Shown here: positions 37,583-46,408 of the stretch, piece after piece
How the letters are laid out: each line of letters opens with the position of its first letter
Numbering within the stretch: position 1 is the first letter of the stretch
Assembly: GCA_016713235.1 (NCBI GenBank)
Contig: JADJPN010000001.1
Span: forward strand, 682,001 to 746,000
Direction: 5' to 3'
Length of the DNA stretch: 64,000 nucleotides
From: Hyphomicrobiales bacterium
Lineage (GTDB): Bacteria > Pseudomonadota > Alphaproteobacteria > Rhizobiales > Xanthobacteraceae
Notes under the pieces: model-generated
Database searches by the model: none
Seen by the model: only the letters and a program-made list of their open reading frames with translations
Told to the model about the DNA's origin: nothing
Program-made: the position numbers and the translations under genes

Positions 37583-38229
37583 GGCTTCCACCGCAGAAAG
37601 TTTGCGAGCAACTTCTGACCAAGTCTCTGGCTCTTCTCAGGATGAAACTGCGAGCCAGCGATGTTGTCGCGCGCAACCATTGCCGTGATGGGCCCGGCAT
37701 AGTCGGCTTCGGCAACGAGATCGGCGTTGTCCGTGGGTTTGAAGTGATACGAGTGCACAAAGTAAGCGTGTTCGCCGCGATCGCCCAGGTCGATCCCGTC
37801 GAACAGCGCGTGCCTGCGCTTCACGCGCAATGTGTTCCAGCCCATGTGCGGAATTTTCAGCGAAGGATCGCCCGGCGTAATGCGATCGACTTCGCCGCGC
37901 AGCCAGCCCAACCCGCTGGAAATGCCATGCTCCAGTCCACGCTCGGCAAGAAGTTGCATGCCGACGCAGATTCCAAAAAATGGCTTTCCTTTTTTGAGCA
38001 CGGCCTCGTTCAGCGCGGCCACCATTCCCGATACCGCATCGAGACCGCTCTTGCAGTCGGCAAAGGCGCCCACCCCCGGAAGCACGATCCGCTCGGCGCG
38101 GCGCACATCGTCGGGATCGTTCGTCACGAGAATTTTCGAATTGGTACCGCCTTCGCGCGCCGCGCGCTCGAGCGCCTTCGCCGCGGAATGCAAATTGCCG
38201 GAGCCGTAATCGATCACAGCGACGGTCAT
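37579..38229 (-). CDS. hisH: imidazole glycerol phosphate synthase glutaminase subunit
   Basis: 216 residues. Class I glutamine amidotransferase supplying ammonia to HisF. TVAVIDYGSGNLHSAAKAL, the nucleophile motif FFGICVGMQLLAE (Cys-86 region) and the catalytic SQFHPEKSQRLG His/Glu pair are present. The ATG at 38229 overlaps the stop of the DUF2628 gene as ATGA. The longer upstream frame to 38376 is a shadow. Confidence 0.97.
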   Translation of the reverse strand: MTVAVIDYGSGNLHSAAKALERAAREGGTNSKILVTNDPDDVRRAERIVLPGVGAFADCKSGLDAVSGMVAALNEAVLKKGKPFFGICVGMQLLAERGLEHGISSGLGWLRGEVDRITPGDPSLKIPHMGWNTLRVKRRHALFDGIDLGDRGEHAYFVHSYHFKPTDNADLVAEADYAGPITAMVARDNIAGSQFHPEKSQRLGQKLLANFLRWKP

Positions 38230-38744
38230 CGTTGCCCCGGCGTCGGAAACATGCCGATCACATTCCGCTCGGCGGACGCGACCGCGAGCTTCGTCTCGGG
38301 ATAGGCGGGCGGTGACGCGTTCGGCGCGTAAGGATGATCGCTCTTCACGGGTGCTTCGGAGGGCACGTTTTTCCACGTCTCGAAGAAGCGGCGCTCGGCG
38401 GTTTCCAGATCTTCTGCGATCACAACGGCGGCATCCCGATAGCCTTTGCGCATCAGCTTTCGCGCACGCAAGTTCACGCCTTCAAGCCCGAAGATGAAGG
38501 CAGGAAAATACATTGCGGCAAGTGCGGAGTAGGGGCCGAAGCCGAGCAGGTTGCCGATCATCGTGATCGCGATGAACAGCACGAGCCAAACCAGAAAGCC
38601 AAGCCATAGCCGGTGGCGCAGCAGCCAGAACGGCGTGAAGACGAAGGCCCACGCCGAGAATTTTTCGCGCAGGAAGACTACGCGCTCCGCGTTCTGTTGC
38701 GTGCGCATGCCGTCGGCAGGTTCGAAAACCAAATAAGTCGCCAC
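38226..38744 (-). CDS. DUF2628 membrane protein within the his cluster
   Basis: 172 residues. The N-terminal VVFLREKFSAWAFVFTPFWLLRHRLWLGFLVW and following hydrophobic stretch give about three transmembrane helices, as in DUF2628. The C-terminal third is soluble. No function is known. It lies between hisB and hisH and is coupled to hisH by a four-base overlap, an arrangement common in this order of bacteria. A direct histidine role is not implied. Confidence 0.85.
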   Translation of the reverse strand: MATYLVFEPADGMRTQQNAERVVFLREKFSAWAFVFTPFWLLRHRLWLGFLVWLVLFIAITMIGNLLGFGPYSALAAMYFPAFIFGLEGVNLRARKLMRKGYRDAAVVIAEDLETAERRFFETWKNVPSEAPVKSDHPYAPNASPPAYPETKLAVASAERNVIGMFPTPGQR

Positions 38745-38804
38745 GTCTGACGCCCTGACTCGTTTTTATTGTCAGCGCGATCCTTGCCGGATCACGCGCC
38801 TAAA

Positions 38805-39398
38805 CTACGCACCAAGACTACCCTTGGTCGATGGAATTTCCGTGGCAGCCGCCGGATCGATCGAAAACGCGATCCGGAGCGCTCTCGCAAGACCCTTGAA
38901 GCAGCTTTCCGCCACGTGATGTGCATTGTCGCCATACAGCGTTTCGACATGCAGCGTCACGCCGGCGTTCATGGCGAAAGCCTGGAAAAACTCGCGCACG
39001 AGGTCCGAGTCGAAATCGCCGATCTTGTCGCGTGGGAAATCGACCTTGAAGACGAGCACGGGCCGCCCGGATACGTCGATCGCAACGCGCGTCAGCGTTT
39101 CATCCATCGGCATATAGAGGCTCGCGTAGCGCGTGATGCCGCGCATGTCGCCGAGCGCTTGGCGAACCGCCTGGCCGAGCACAATGCCCACGTCTTCGGT
39201 GGTGTGGTGCTGATCGATATGCAAATCGCCCTTGGCCTTGACCGTCAGGTCGATCCGCGCGTGACGCGACAGAAGATCGAGCATGTGGTCGAAAAAGCCG
39301 ATGCCGGTCGCAATCTCGTTCTGGCCCTTGCCATCGAGATTAACCTTCACCGAAATCTCGGTTTCCTTGGTTTTGCGGGCGATTTCGCCGGTACGCAT
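38805..39398 (-). CDS. hisB: imidazoleglycerol-phosphate dehydratase
   Basis: 197 residues, the monofunctional form. It dehydrates IGP in histidine synthesis. ISVKVNLDGKG, GIGFFDHMLDLLSRHARIDL, DLHIDQHHTTEDVGIVLG and GDNAHHVAESCFKGLARALR supply the Mn-binding His/Glu ligands. The ATG at 39398 gives the family N-terminus. The open frame continues upstream to 39452. Divergent from hslV. Confidence 0.97.
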   Translation of the reverse strand: MRTGEIARKTKETEISVKVNLDGKGQNEIATGIGFFDHMLDLLSRHARIDLTVKAKGDLHIDQHHTTEDVGIVLGQAVRQALGDMRGITRYASLYMPMDETLTRVAIDVSGRPVLVFKVDFPRDKIGDFDSDLVREFFQAFAMNAGVTLHVETLYGDNAHHVAESCFKGLARALRIAFSIDPAAATEIPSTKGSLGA

Positions 39399-39480
39399 CT
39401 GAAAAGGCTCCTGAAGGCGCGGGTCATAGCAGCATGGTTCGGCTGCCGCCACACATTGCCCGGTCTACCTTTCCGGATGG

Positions 39481-39508
39481 TTTGCAGACCGCCGACCGCA
39501 CCCTAAAT
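39481..39508 (+). promoter_or_regulatory. possible heat-shock promoter of the hslV operon
   Basis: TTTGCA (39481-39486) and CCTAAAT (39502-39508), 15 bases apart, resemble a weak RpoH-type promoter (one mismatch in the -10). hslVU is usually heat-induced, which makes the site plausible. The spacing is one base shorter than at dnaK and grpE. Confidence 0.3.
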
Positions 39509-39533
39509 AAGGGGCCGGAGGCCATACCCACCC

Positions 39534-40085
39534 ATGAGTACCCCACACAAACCAGACGTTTTCTACGGCACCACCATCGTCGCCGTCCGCAAGGCTGGCC
39601 GCGTTGCCATCGCGGGCGATGGTCAGGTTTCGTTCGGCAACACCGTCATGAAATCGAACGCCAAGAAGGTCCGGCGCCTGTCCGGCGGCGATGTCATCGG
39701 CGGCTTCGCCGGTGCCACCGCCGACGCGCTGACCCTGTTCGACCGGCTTGAGGCAAAACTCGAGCAGCACAAAGGCCAGCTCGCGCGGGCCTGCGTCGAA
39801 CTCGCAAAAGACTGGCGGACGGACCGCTACCTGCGCCGCCTGGAAGCCATGATGCTGGTCGCCGACAAAGACATCACGCTGCTCCTGGCAGGAACCGGCG
39901 ACGTGCTGGAGCCTGAAGCCGGCATCGCAGGCATCGGCTCCGGTGGTTCGTTCGCGCTTGCCGCCGCACGCGCGCTCGCGGATTCTCCGCATAGTGCGGA
40001 CGAAATCGCGCGCCGTGCGCTCGATATCGCTGCGGATATCTGCATCTACACGAACCGCAACGTCACTATCGAGACCATTGGATGA
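39534..40085 (+). CDS. hslV: ATP-dependent protease subunit HslV
   Basis: 183 residues. Threonine peptidase of the HslUV proteasome-like complex. FYGTTIVAVRKAGRVAIAGDGQVSFGNTVMK contains the Thr that becomes the N-terminal nucleophile after processing, and GAGTGDVLEPE-type and GIGSGGSFALAAARAL segments are conserved. It is coupled by ATGA overlap to a membrane protein gene, and its partner hslU lies 1.6 kb downstream. Confidence 0.97.
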   Translation: MSTPHKPDVFYGTTIVAVRKAGRVAIAGDGQVSFGNTVMKSNAKKVRRLSGGDVIGGFAGATADALTLFDRLEAKLEQHKGQLARACVELAKDWRTDRYLRRLEAMMLVADKDITLLLAGTGDVLEPEAGIAGIGSGGSFALAAARALADSPHSADEIARRALDIAADICIYTNRNVTIETIG

Positions 40086-41086
40086 TCCGGGAAAGCGATC
40101 TCGACGCCGCCGTTTCGCAGAACGTCATCAGCGCCGAACAAGCGTCGAGATTGCGCGAGATCGCGCAAGCGCGGGTGCGGCAGCCGCACGGCACCAACGA
40201 GCGCTTCAGCATCGTCAACAACCTTTCGGAAATTTTTGTTTCCATTGGTCAGGTTCTGTTTTTCGTTGCGCTCTTTGTCTTCGTCGTCAGCTACGGCGCG
40301 AGTGCCGCGATTGCAGCGCCGATTGCCGGAATCGTGGCCGGCTGGGCGATGGCAGAATTCTTCGCGCGCTGGCGCAACATGCGCTGGCCCGCGATCGTCG
40401 CGAGTATCGCAGCAGCGGCATGCGCGAGCTGGCTTGCCGCGGTTCTTTCGGGCGGGCTGGACGCGCACAACAAAGAACTTGTCTGGCAGGTCGCTTTATC
40501 GGCGGGCGCGCTGAGCCTCGGCTTGTCGCTCCTGCGCTATCGCTTGCCGTTCCTCATTCTTCCTTTCGTCTGCGCTATTGGCGCGCTGGCCGGCTGGGTG
40601 CTGCCCTGGCCGCGCGAGATCACGATGGTGATCGCGGGAGGCGCCGCGCTGCTTGCTGCCGTGATGCTCGATCTGCGCGACCGCGAGCGCATGACGCGAA
40701 GCAGCGCTTTTGCGTTCTGGCTTTATGTCGCCGGCGCACCGATGTTTCTGCACCCGGTCTTTTCATCGGTGGCGGTTGCCGGTCAGTTCGGAACGGCGGC
40801 GGCAATGACAGGCGTGCTCGTGATCGCGGCGCTCGCCTGCCTGTTCGGCTTGCTGCTAGACCGCCGCTCGCCCATCGTTGCTTCGCTGATTTATCTCGGC
40901 GTCGTGATCGGCTGGGGCGCGCAAGCGCTTTCGGTTTCGCCGCAGATTCAGCTGGCGCTCGTGCTTTTCATTCTGGGCGTTGGCGTGATGTTGCTCGGTG
41001 TGTGGTGGAAGCAGGCCCGCGCCGCGATTCTTGGCGTTCTGCCTTCAGCATTTACGCGGCGCCTGCCGCTCACGGAGAGCCGCTAA
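40082..41086 (+). CDS. DUF2157-like polytopic membrane protein
   Basis: 334 residues. A soluble N-terminus (about 1-50, helical: LDAAVSQNVISAEQASRLREI) is followed by about ten hydrophobic helices and a short basic tail. The layout resembles DUF2157 membrane proteins. No catalytic motif is visible. It overlaps hslV by four bases and abuts the DUF2585 gene with no spacer, so it is translated from the hslV-hslU transcript. Function unknown. Confidence 0.7.
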   Translation: MIRESDLDAAVSQNVISAEQASRLREIAQARVRQPHGTNERFSIVNNLSEIFVSIGQVLFFVALFVFVVSYGASAAIAAPIAGIVAGWAMAEFFARWRNMRWPAIVASIAAAACASWLAAVLSGGLDAHNKELVWQVALSAGALSLGLSLLRYRLPFLILPFVCAIGALAGWVLPWPREITMVIAGGAALLAAVMLDLRDRERMTRSSAFAFWLYVAGAPMFLHPVFSSVAVAGQFGTAAAMTGVLVIAALACLFGLLLDRRSPIVASLIYLGVVIGWGAQALSVSPQIQLALVLFILGVGVMLLGVWWKQARAAILGVLPSAFTRRLPLTESR

Positions 41087-41693
41087 ATGAGCGCCCCCAC
41101 CAGTCCTTCGGACCAGCACGAGCTCGTCCGCCGCAACACGCTCATCGTATTGCTCGTGCCGCTCGCAATCGTGGCGCTGCAAGCAATTCTTCTCTTACGC
41201 GATGGGCCGCAACCCCATCTGCGCGTGTGGTTACGTGAAGCTGTGGGAAGGCAATGCCTTTGGGCCCGGCAACTCGCAGCATCTCTCCGACTGGTACACG
41301 CCCTCTCACATCATTCATGGTTTTATCTTCTACTTCCTGGCGTGGGCGATCTTTCGCCGCGCGAGTGTCGCGTGGAAGTTTACGTTTGCGGTATTTCTCG
41401 AGGCTGCGTGGGAAGTCGCCGAGAATACGCCTTGGGTCATCGAGTATTACCGCAACAACACCGTAGCGCTCGGCTATGTCGGCGACAGCATCATCAATTC
41501 GGTGATGGACGTGATCTGGATGGCGCTCGGCTTCCTGGTCGCCTGGCGCGCGCCGATCATCGTCACCGTATTGCTTGCACTGGCGATGGAAGCGCTCGCT
41601 GCCTATGTGATCCGCGACAACCTTACGCTGAACATCCTGATGTTCGCCTACCCCTTCGAATCCATCAAGGCGTGGCAGACCGCCATTAGCTAG
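41087..41693 (+). CDS. DUF2585 membrane protein (one frameshift)
   Basis: The start frame reads MSAPTSPSDQHELVRRNTL with a first transmembrane helix. After an extra base near 41198-41202 the family core follows in another frame: MGRNPICACGYVKLWEG, SDWYTPSHIIHGFIFYFLAWAIFRR and AWEVAENTPWVIEYYRNNT. The His/Trp/Glu-rich core is typical of DUF2585, with four to five helices in total. The repaired length is about 200 residues. An internal start at 41202 giving a shorter intact protein is possible but loses the first helix. hslU starts 15 bases downstream. Confidence 0.8.
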
Positions 41694-41708
41694 TAAAACA
41701 GAGTACCC

Positions 41709-43016
41709 ATGTCCGACTTTTCGCCTCGCGAAATCGTTTCCGAACTCGACCGCTTCATCGTTGGCCAGCACGACGCCAAGCGCGCGGTCGCCATTGCGCT
41801 TCGTAACCGCTGGCGGCGCTTGCAGCTCGACGACAAGTTGCGCGAGGAAGTGCTGCCAAAAAATATCCTGATGATCGGGCCGACCGGCGTCGGCAAGACC
41901 GAGATTTCGCGCCGTCTTGCGAAACTCGCGAATGCGCCGTTTCTGAAGGTCGAAGCGACGAAGTTTACCGAAGTCGGCTATGTCGGCCGCGACGTCGAGC
42001 AGATCGTCCGCGACCTGGTCGAGATCGGGATTGCGCTGACGCGCGAGAGCAAGCGCCGCGACGTGCAGGCGCGCGCCCATGTCGGCGCGGAAGAGCGCGT
42101 ACTCGATGCGCTCGTCGGGCCCGCCGCGAGTCCGGCAACGCGCGAGAGTTTCCGCAAGCGCCTGCGCGCGGGCGAACTCGACGACAAGGAAATCGAGGTC
42201 GAGCTTTCGTCCGGCGGCAGCCCGCAAATGCCGATGATCGACGTTCCCGGCATGCCCGGCGCGCAGATGGGCGCGATCAATATCGGCGACATCTTCGGCA
42301 AGGCGTTCGGCGGCAAGCCGAAGACGCGGCGCGTGAACGTGAAGGACGCGCACCCGCTGCTGCTCGCGGAAGAGTCTGACAAACTCCTCGACCAGGAATC
42401 GGTGACACAGGAAGCGATCCGCATCGTCGAGAACAATGGCATCGTGTTCCTGGACGAGATTGATAAGATCTGCGCGCGCGAAGGCATGCGTGGCGACGTT
42501 TCACGCGAGGGCGTGCAGCGCGATCTTCTGCCGCTGATCGAGGGAACGACGGTCAATACCAAATACGGGCCGGTGAAATCGGACCATATTCTGTTCATCG
42601 CCTCCGGTGCGTTCCATGTCGCGAAACCCTCGGATTTGCTGCCTGAATTGCAGGGCCGCCTGCCGATCCGCGTGGAATTGAATGCGCTCACGCGCGACGA
42701 CTTCCGCCGGATTCTGACCGAGACCGAAGCCTCGCTCATCAAGCAGTCGATCGCGCTCTTGAAGACCGAAGAGGTCGAACTCGTCTTTACCGAAGACGCA
42801 ATCGATGCGCTCGCCGATATCGCGGTCGAAGTGAACGCGCGGCTCGAGAATATCGGTGCGCGCCGCTTGCAGACCGTGATCGAACGCGTGCTGGACGACA
42901 TCAGCTTCACCGCGCCGGACAAGTCCGGCGAGAAGCTCACCATCGACGGCGATTATGTGAAGAAGCGCGTCGCGGATCTTGCGAAGGATGCGGATCTGTC
43001 GCGTTACATCCTCTAG
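41709..43016 (+). CDS. hslU: ATP-dependent protease ATPase subunit HslU
   Basis: 435 residues. AAA+ unfoldase that feeds substrates to HslV. FSPREIVSELDRFIVGQHDAKRAVAIALRNRWRR, Walker A MIGPTGVGKTEISRRLA, the pore motif VGYVGRDVEQIVRDLVE, Walker B GIVFLDEIDKIC and the C-terminal DLSRYIL tail that docks HslV are present. The intermediate domain contains a Gly/Met/Pro-rich loop (about residues 170-200). Last gene of the hslV operon. Confidence 0.98.
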   Translation: MSDFSPREIVSELDRFIVGQHDAKRAVAIALRNRWRRLQLDDKLREEVLPKNILMIGPTGVGKTEISRRLAKLANAPFLKVEATKFTEVGYVGRDVEQIVRDLVEIGIALTRESKRRDVQARAHVGAEERVLDALVGPAASPATRESFRKRLRAGELDDKEIEVELSSGGSPQMPMIDVPGMPGAQMGAINIGDIFGKAFGGKPKTRRVNVKDAHPLLLAEESDKLLDQESVTQEAIRIVENNGIVFLDEIDKICAREGMRGDVSREGVQRDLLPLIEGTTVNTKYGPVKSDHILFIASGAFHVAKPSDLLPELQGRLPIRVELNALTRDDFRRILTETEASLIKQSIALLKTEEVELVFTEDAIDALADIAVEVNARLENIGARRLQTVIERVLDDISFTAPDKSGEKLTIDGDYVKKRVADLAKDADLSRYIL

Positions 43017-43025
43017 TTTTGAAAA

Positions 43026-43598
43026 CTAACGCCGGCGCCTCACGCGAATATAGAGAGCGCCGGCGCCGCCATGGCGAACGCCGGCTTGTTCGAAGCCGAT
43101 CACCAGCACGCGGAATTCCGGCAGCGCGAGCCATAGCGGCACCTGCCGTTTCAACACGCCACCTTCGTTCGACCAATTGTCGTCGCTGCGCTTGCCCTTA
43201 CCGGTAATGACCAGAACCAGCCCATGTTCGCGGGCCTGCGCGGTTTCGAGAAAGCGCAACAGACGCGATTTTGCTTCGGCTTGCGTGTGACCGTGCAGAT
43301 CGAGTTTTGCGTCGATGTCGGTGCTGCCGCGGGACAGCTTCGTCTTCAGGCGGCGATCGATCGGCGCGAGTGGCGGCGCTTTCGGCTCGCGTCGCTTCAC
43401 GATGGGCTGCGCTGCAATCGGGCGGTTTCTTTTTAGCGCGCCTTTGGAGGATTGATCTTCAATGGAAAGCGCTTCGGGCTCGCGTCCGATTTTCGTCCGC
43501 CGGCCGGAAAGCGGCTTGATGGATTTTGCGATCTCGTCCCAGAGCGCGCGATCCTCGCCGGTTAATCCGCGCTTCTTGCCGCCGCCACCGCCCGTCAT
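43026..43598 (-). CDS. Smr domain protein (MutS2-type small MutS-related domain)
   Basis: 190 residues. The N-terminus is basic and disordered-looking. The C-terminal Smr domain (about 100-185) shows LDLHGHTQAEAKSRLLRFLETAQ and LVLVITGKGKR with the DLHG and TGKG motifs. Smr domains often have nicking endonuclease or RNA-cleaving activity. It is coupled to mltA (ATGA overlap at 43595-43598), a conserved alphaproteobacterial mltA-smr pair. Confidence 0.92.
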   Translation of the reverse strand: MTGGGGGKKRGLTGEDRALWDEIAKSIKPLSGRRTKIGREPEALSIEDQSSKGALKRNRPIAAQPIVKRREPKAPPLAPIDRRLKTKLSRGSTDIDAKLDLHGHTQAEAKSRLLRFLETAQAREHGLVLVITGKGKRSDDNWSNEGGVLKRQVPLWLALPEFRVLVIGFEQAGVRHGGAGALYIRVRRRR

Positions 43599-44933
43599 TT
43601 TTTGGGCTCGTCTTTTTTCGGTTCTTCTTTTTTCAGCTCTTGTTTCTTTTCTTCGGCCTTGGGCTCCACTTTCGCTTCTGGTTCCGGCCGGTAGTCGGGG
43701 TTCGGCACTTTCTGTTCGGCGGCAATGCGCACCGGATCGATTGCGTTCGGAACGAGCATGAAAAACGCGCCGGGGTTACGGATACGGCCCGCGATTCGAT
43801 CCCGCTTCCGCGCCACCGCCGAAATAAATATCCGCGCGTGCAATGCCGATGATCGCCGAACCCGTATCCTGCGCCACCATCAGGCGATTGAAGACCTGCC
43901 CTTCTTTCGTATTCTGCAACTGCAGCTTCGCTTCGATCCAGAACAGCGAGCCATAAACATGAAGCTTGTTGTCGACGGCGATGGAGCGGTCCTTCACCAG
44001 AGACAAGCCTTGCGCGCCGACCGCTTCGGAATCGTCCGGCAAATTGTCGATGATCCGGAAAAACGTAAAAGCGCGGTTCTTGCGCATCAGCTCGCGGCCT
44101 TCATCCGGCATTTCCGCGATGAACATCCGGATGTTTTCCATCGAGATTTCATCGCGCTGGACGATGCCGGTTTCGATCAGATTGCGGCCGATAGCCGTGT
44201 AGTTGTGCCCGTTATGCGCGGAGTAATTCACGCGGACGAGCTTGCCGTCAGGCAGCCGGATTCGCGCCGAGCCCTGAATCTGGATGAAGAACGCGTCGGC
44301 CGCGTCGCGCAGCCAGACGATCTCAAGTCCGCGGTTCGCAAGCGCGCCGTCTTCGATCGCGGCGCGGTCGTGATACTCCACAAACTTGCCATTCACGCGA
44401 TGACCGGCACCGCCTGTGCTTGGAAATCCGGCGCGCAAAACTCTTTTGCCGAGACGCGCTTTCGAAATCAGTTCCGGCGGGCGGCGATAGAGCGGGACGG
44501 TGAAGCCTTTGGTAAGCGTGAGGCTCCCCGGTACTTCCGGCTCGTAATATCCGGTGAGCAGGCCGGTCGTTTCGCCGAGCTTCGAGACGCGGACCGGCCG
44601 AAAGTTTTCCTCGAAGAACTTTTTCGCCGCCGCATCATCGATGCTTGCGGGAAGTGCGAGCGCGCGCGGGCAAACTTCGCGCAAGCCCTTTTCCATGGCG
44701 CGGACGTCGGGCGCGTCCTTGCGTTTCATCAGGACTTCGCAACTCTTGCGAAAGCCCGCGAGCACCTGTGCCTGCTTGTCGGTACGCCAGCCGTCGAGCT
44801 CGGCGAAAGAGACAAACTCGTACTGCGCGTCAGGGAATTCGAGCGAGCCGACATTGGCGGCGGCGAAGCCGCCGCACGACAGAACGATCGTCCCACACGC
44901 AACGGCAAGCCCTGCGTGGCGAAGACGCGTCAT
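43595..44933 (-). CDS. mltA: membrane-bound lytic murein transglycosylase A (one frameshift)
   Basis: Cleaves peptidoglycan with 1,6-anhydro-muramic acid formation. An N-terminal signal peptide (about 1-26) is followed by the MltA core (TGLLTGYYEPEVPGSLT, IQIQGSARIRLPDG, RVNYSAHNGHNYTAIGRNLIE). The first frame ends at 43776 after the 3D-domain segment DTGSAIIGIARADIYFG. One extra base near 43791-43795 restores AGRIRNPGAFFMLVPNAID. The protein then continues about 50 residues in a Lys/Glu/Pro-rich tail to 43595. The repaired stop overlaps the smr start as ATGA, which supports the repaired frame. TimA lies 5 bases upstream. Confidence 0.92.
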
Positions 44934-44938
44934 TGGCG

Positions 44939-45655
44939 TCAGGCCGCTTCGTTATTCTCGACGAGCTTCCAGTTCGGATCGGACGATTTCACGTCGCGCG
45001 CGAACATCCAGAGATCCTCGACTTCGGTCAGCGCCTCGGCGCTGCCGTCGACGATATTGCCGTCCTTGTCGCGCGTCGCGGAGACAAGCTGCGAGACGAA
45101 GTCGATCGTGACGCGGGCTTCGTTGCCCACGAGAGATGCGTTCTTGATCTCGGCTTTGTCGAGCGAGACGAAGCGCGATTCCATTTTAAAGCCGCGCGTT
45201 TCGCGCTCGTTGATCGCAGCGGCGAATTCCTCGAACAGCTCCTTGCCGAGCATGTTGCGCAGCGTCTTGCGGTCGCCTTCCGCGAAGGCCATCACGATCA
45301 TCTCGTAGGCGGACTTTGCACCCTCAAGAAATCCACGCGCGTCGAAATTGCGGTCGGCGCCGGCAATCGCATCCAAGCCGGCTGCGACAGCGCTACCGGG
45401 GGCGGCGATGCCGGCCCAGCGCTCGGCGGGCGGAACGTCACGTTCGGCTTCGCGCGCGGCCGGCGCGTCGTCGCCGCGATTCGGGATCGCCGGCTTGTCG
45501 GGCGAGGTCGCGGGCTTTGCCGCCTCGCCTGAATAGGGATCGAACGGAGGCCGCTCGTGCCCGGTTCGCGTGCCAAGCACGCTGCGCAACCTCACGAAAA
45601 TGAAAACCGCGAGGGCGAGAAAGATTATCGTGTAGATGTCGAACACGGCATTCAT
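44939..45655 (-). CDS. Tim44/TimA family membrane-anchored protein
   Basis: 238 residues from ATG 45655. One N-terminal transmembrane helix (IYTIIFLALAVFIFVRLRSVLG), a proline/charged linker (about 30-90), then a Tim44-like C-terminal domain (FLEGAKSAYEMIVMAFAEGDRKTLRNMLGKELFEEFAAAI). Bacterial TimA resembles the mitochondrial import subunit Tim44, but its bacterial role is unsettled. It is divergent from secB, a conserved alphaproteobacterial arrangement. The long frame to 45814 is an extension without family similarity. Confidence 0.92.
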   Translation of the reverse strand: MNAVFDIYTIIFLALAVFIFVRLRSVLGTRTGHERPPFDPYSGEAAKPATSPDKPAIPNRGDDAPAAREAERDVPPAERWAGIAAPGSAVAAGLDAIAGADRNFDARGFLEGAKSAYEMIVMAFAEGDRKTLRNMLGKELFEEFAAAINERETRGFKMESRFVSLDKAEIKNASLVGNEARVTIDFVSQLVSATRDKDGNIVDGSAEALTEVEDLWMFARDVKSSDPNWKLVENNEAA

Positions 45656-45698
45656 CGTTGTTTGTCGTTCCGGCCCGGAAGGGAAGCAAGAGCGGATT

Positions 45699-45719
45699 TG
45701 AACGGGTATACACCGTTCA
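45699..45719. promoter_or_regulatory. palindrome in the timA-secB divergent intergenic region
   Basis: TGAACGG (45699-45705) and CCGTTCA (45713-45719) are perfect inverted arms around a seven-base centre. The position, 43 bases upstream of timA and about 210 bases upstream of secB, fits an operator in the 276-base divergent region. No regulator is identified. Confidence 0.35.
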
Positions 45720-45931
45720 TATGGGGCTTCTGCGACTACTTCCAAGCCGCGTGCATGGATTCGGCACAGCAATAACTCGCGTTCAGGGTAAACGATCCCC
45801 CTTCGCAACGCCAATGGTGCAATTAGCCGCGAAAACCGGCTTTCTTGTGCCCCTCAAATGCGCGTGTTAGCGAGCCCGCAATCCTGCGGCTGGGCCGCGA
45901 AAAACGGCCATCCTCGGGCCCTGGAGCAAAC

Positions 45932-46408
45932 ATGACCACCCAGAACGGCGGTACTACGGACGCAAAAGCACCGGGCCTCGGTATTCTCGGCCAGTATGTG
46001 AAAGACCTCTCGTTCGAGAACCCGAACGCGCCGCAATCGCTGATGACCCAGCCGGAGGTGCCGCCGGCGGTCGACGTGCAGATCAACGTCAACGCCAAGC
46101 CGATGTCGGAAACCGATTTCGAGGTCGAGCTGAAGGTCGAGGTGAAAGCGGAGGACAAGAAGGCAGGCCGCATGCTGTTCGTTCTCGAACTCGCTTATGC
46201 CGGCGTGTTCCGGATCACCAACGTGCCGAAGGAAAACATGCAGCCGCTCGTGCTGATTGAGTGCCCGCGGCTCCTGTTTCCGTTCGTGCGCCGGATCGTG
46301 GCGGACGCGATCAGCGAAGGCGGTTTCCCGCCAATCATGTTGCAGCCGGTCGATTTCGCGGCACTGTTTCGGGCGCGTGCCGAAAGCGCGACCGCGATCA
46401 AGTCGTAG
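45932..46408 (+). CDS. secB: protein-export chaperone SecB
   Basis: 158 residues. Tetrameric chaperone that keeps preproteins unfolded and delivers them to SecA. LGQYVKDLSFENPNAPQSL, VDVQINVNAKPM, FVLELAYAGVFRI and IECPRLLFPFVRRIVADAISEGGFPPIMLQPVDFAAL are strongly conserved. GGAG at 45923-45926 supports the start at 45932. Divergent from timA. It ends one base before the convergent dnaQ stop. Confidence 0.98.
   Translation: MTTQNGGTTDAKAPGLGILGQYVKDLSFENPNAPQSLMTQPEVPPAVDVQINVNAKPMSETDFEVELKVEVKAEDKKAGRMLFVLELAYAGVFRITNVPKENMQPLVLIECPRLLFPFVRRIVADAISEGGFPPIMLQPVDFAALFRARAESATAIKS

Noticed and set aside
41202..41693. DUF2585 gene as a short intact protein starting at 41202
   Set aside because: The upstream coupled frame supplies the expected first helix, and a single extra base explains the break. 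Indels are common in this window.
43015..43029. TAGTTTT-G-AAAACTA palindrome between hslU and smr considered as a terminator
   Set aside because: The stem is entirely A/T apart from single G/C pairs, with a one-base loop. It is formed mostly by the two facing stop-codon regions.
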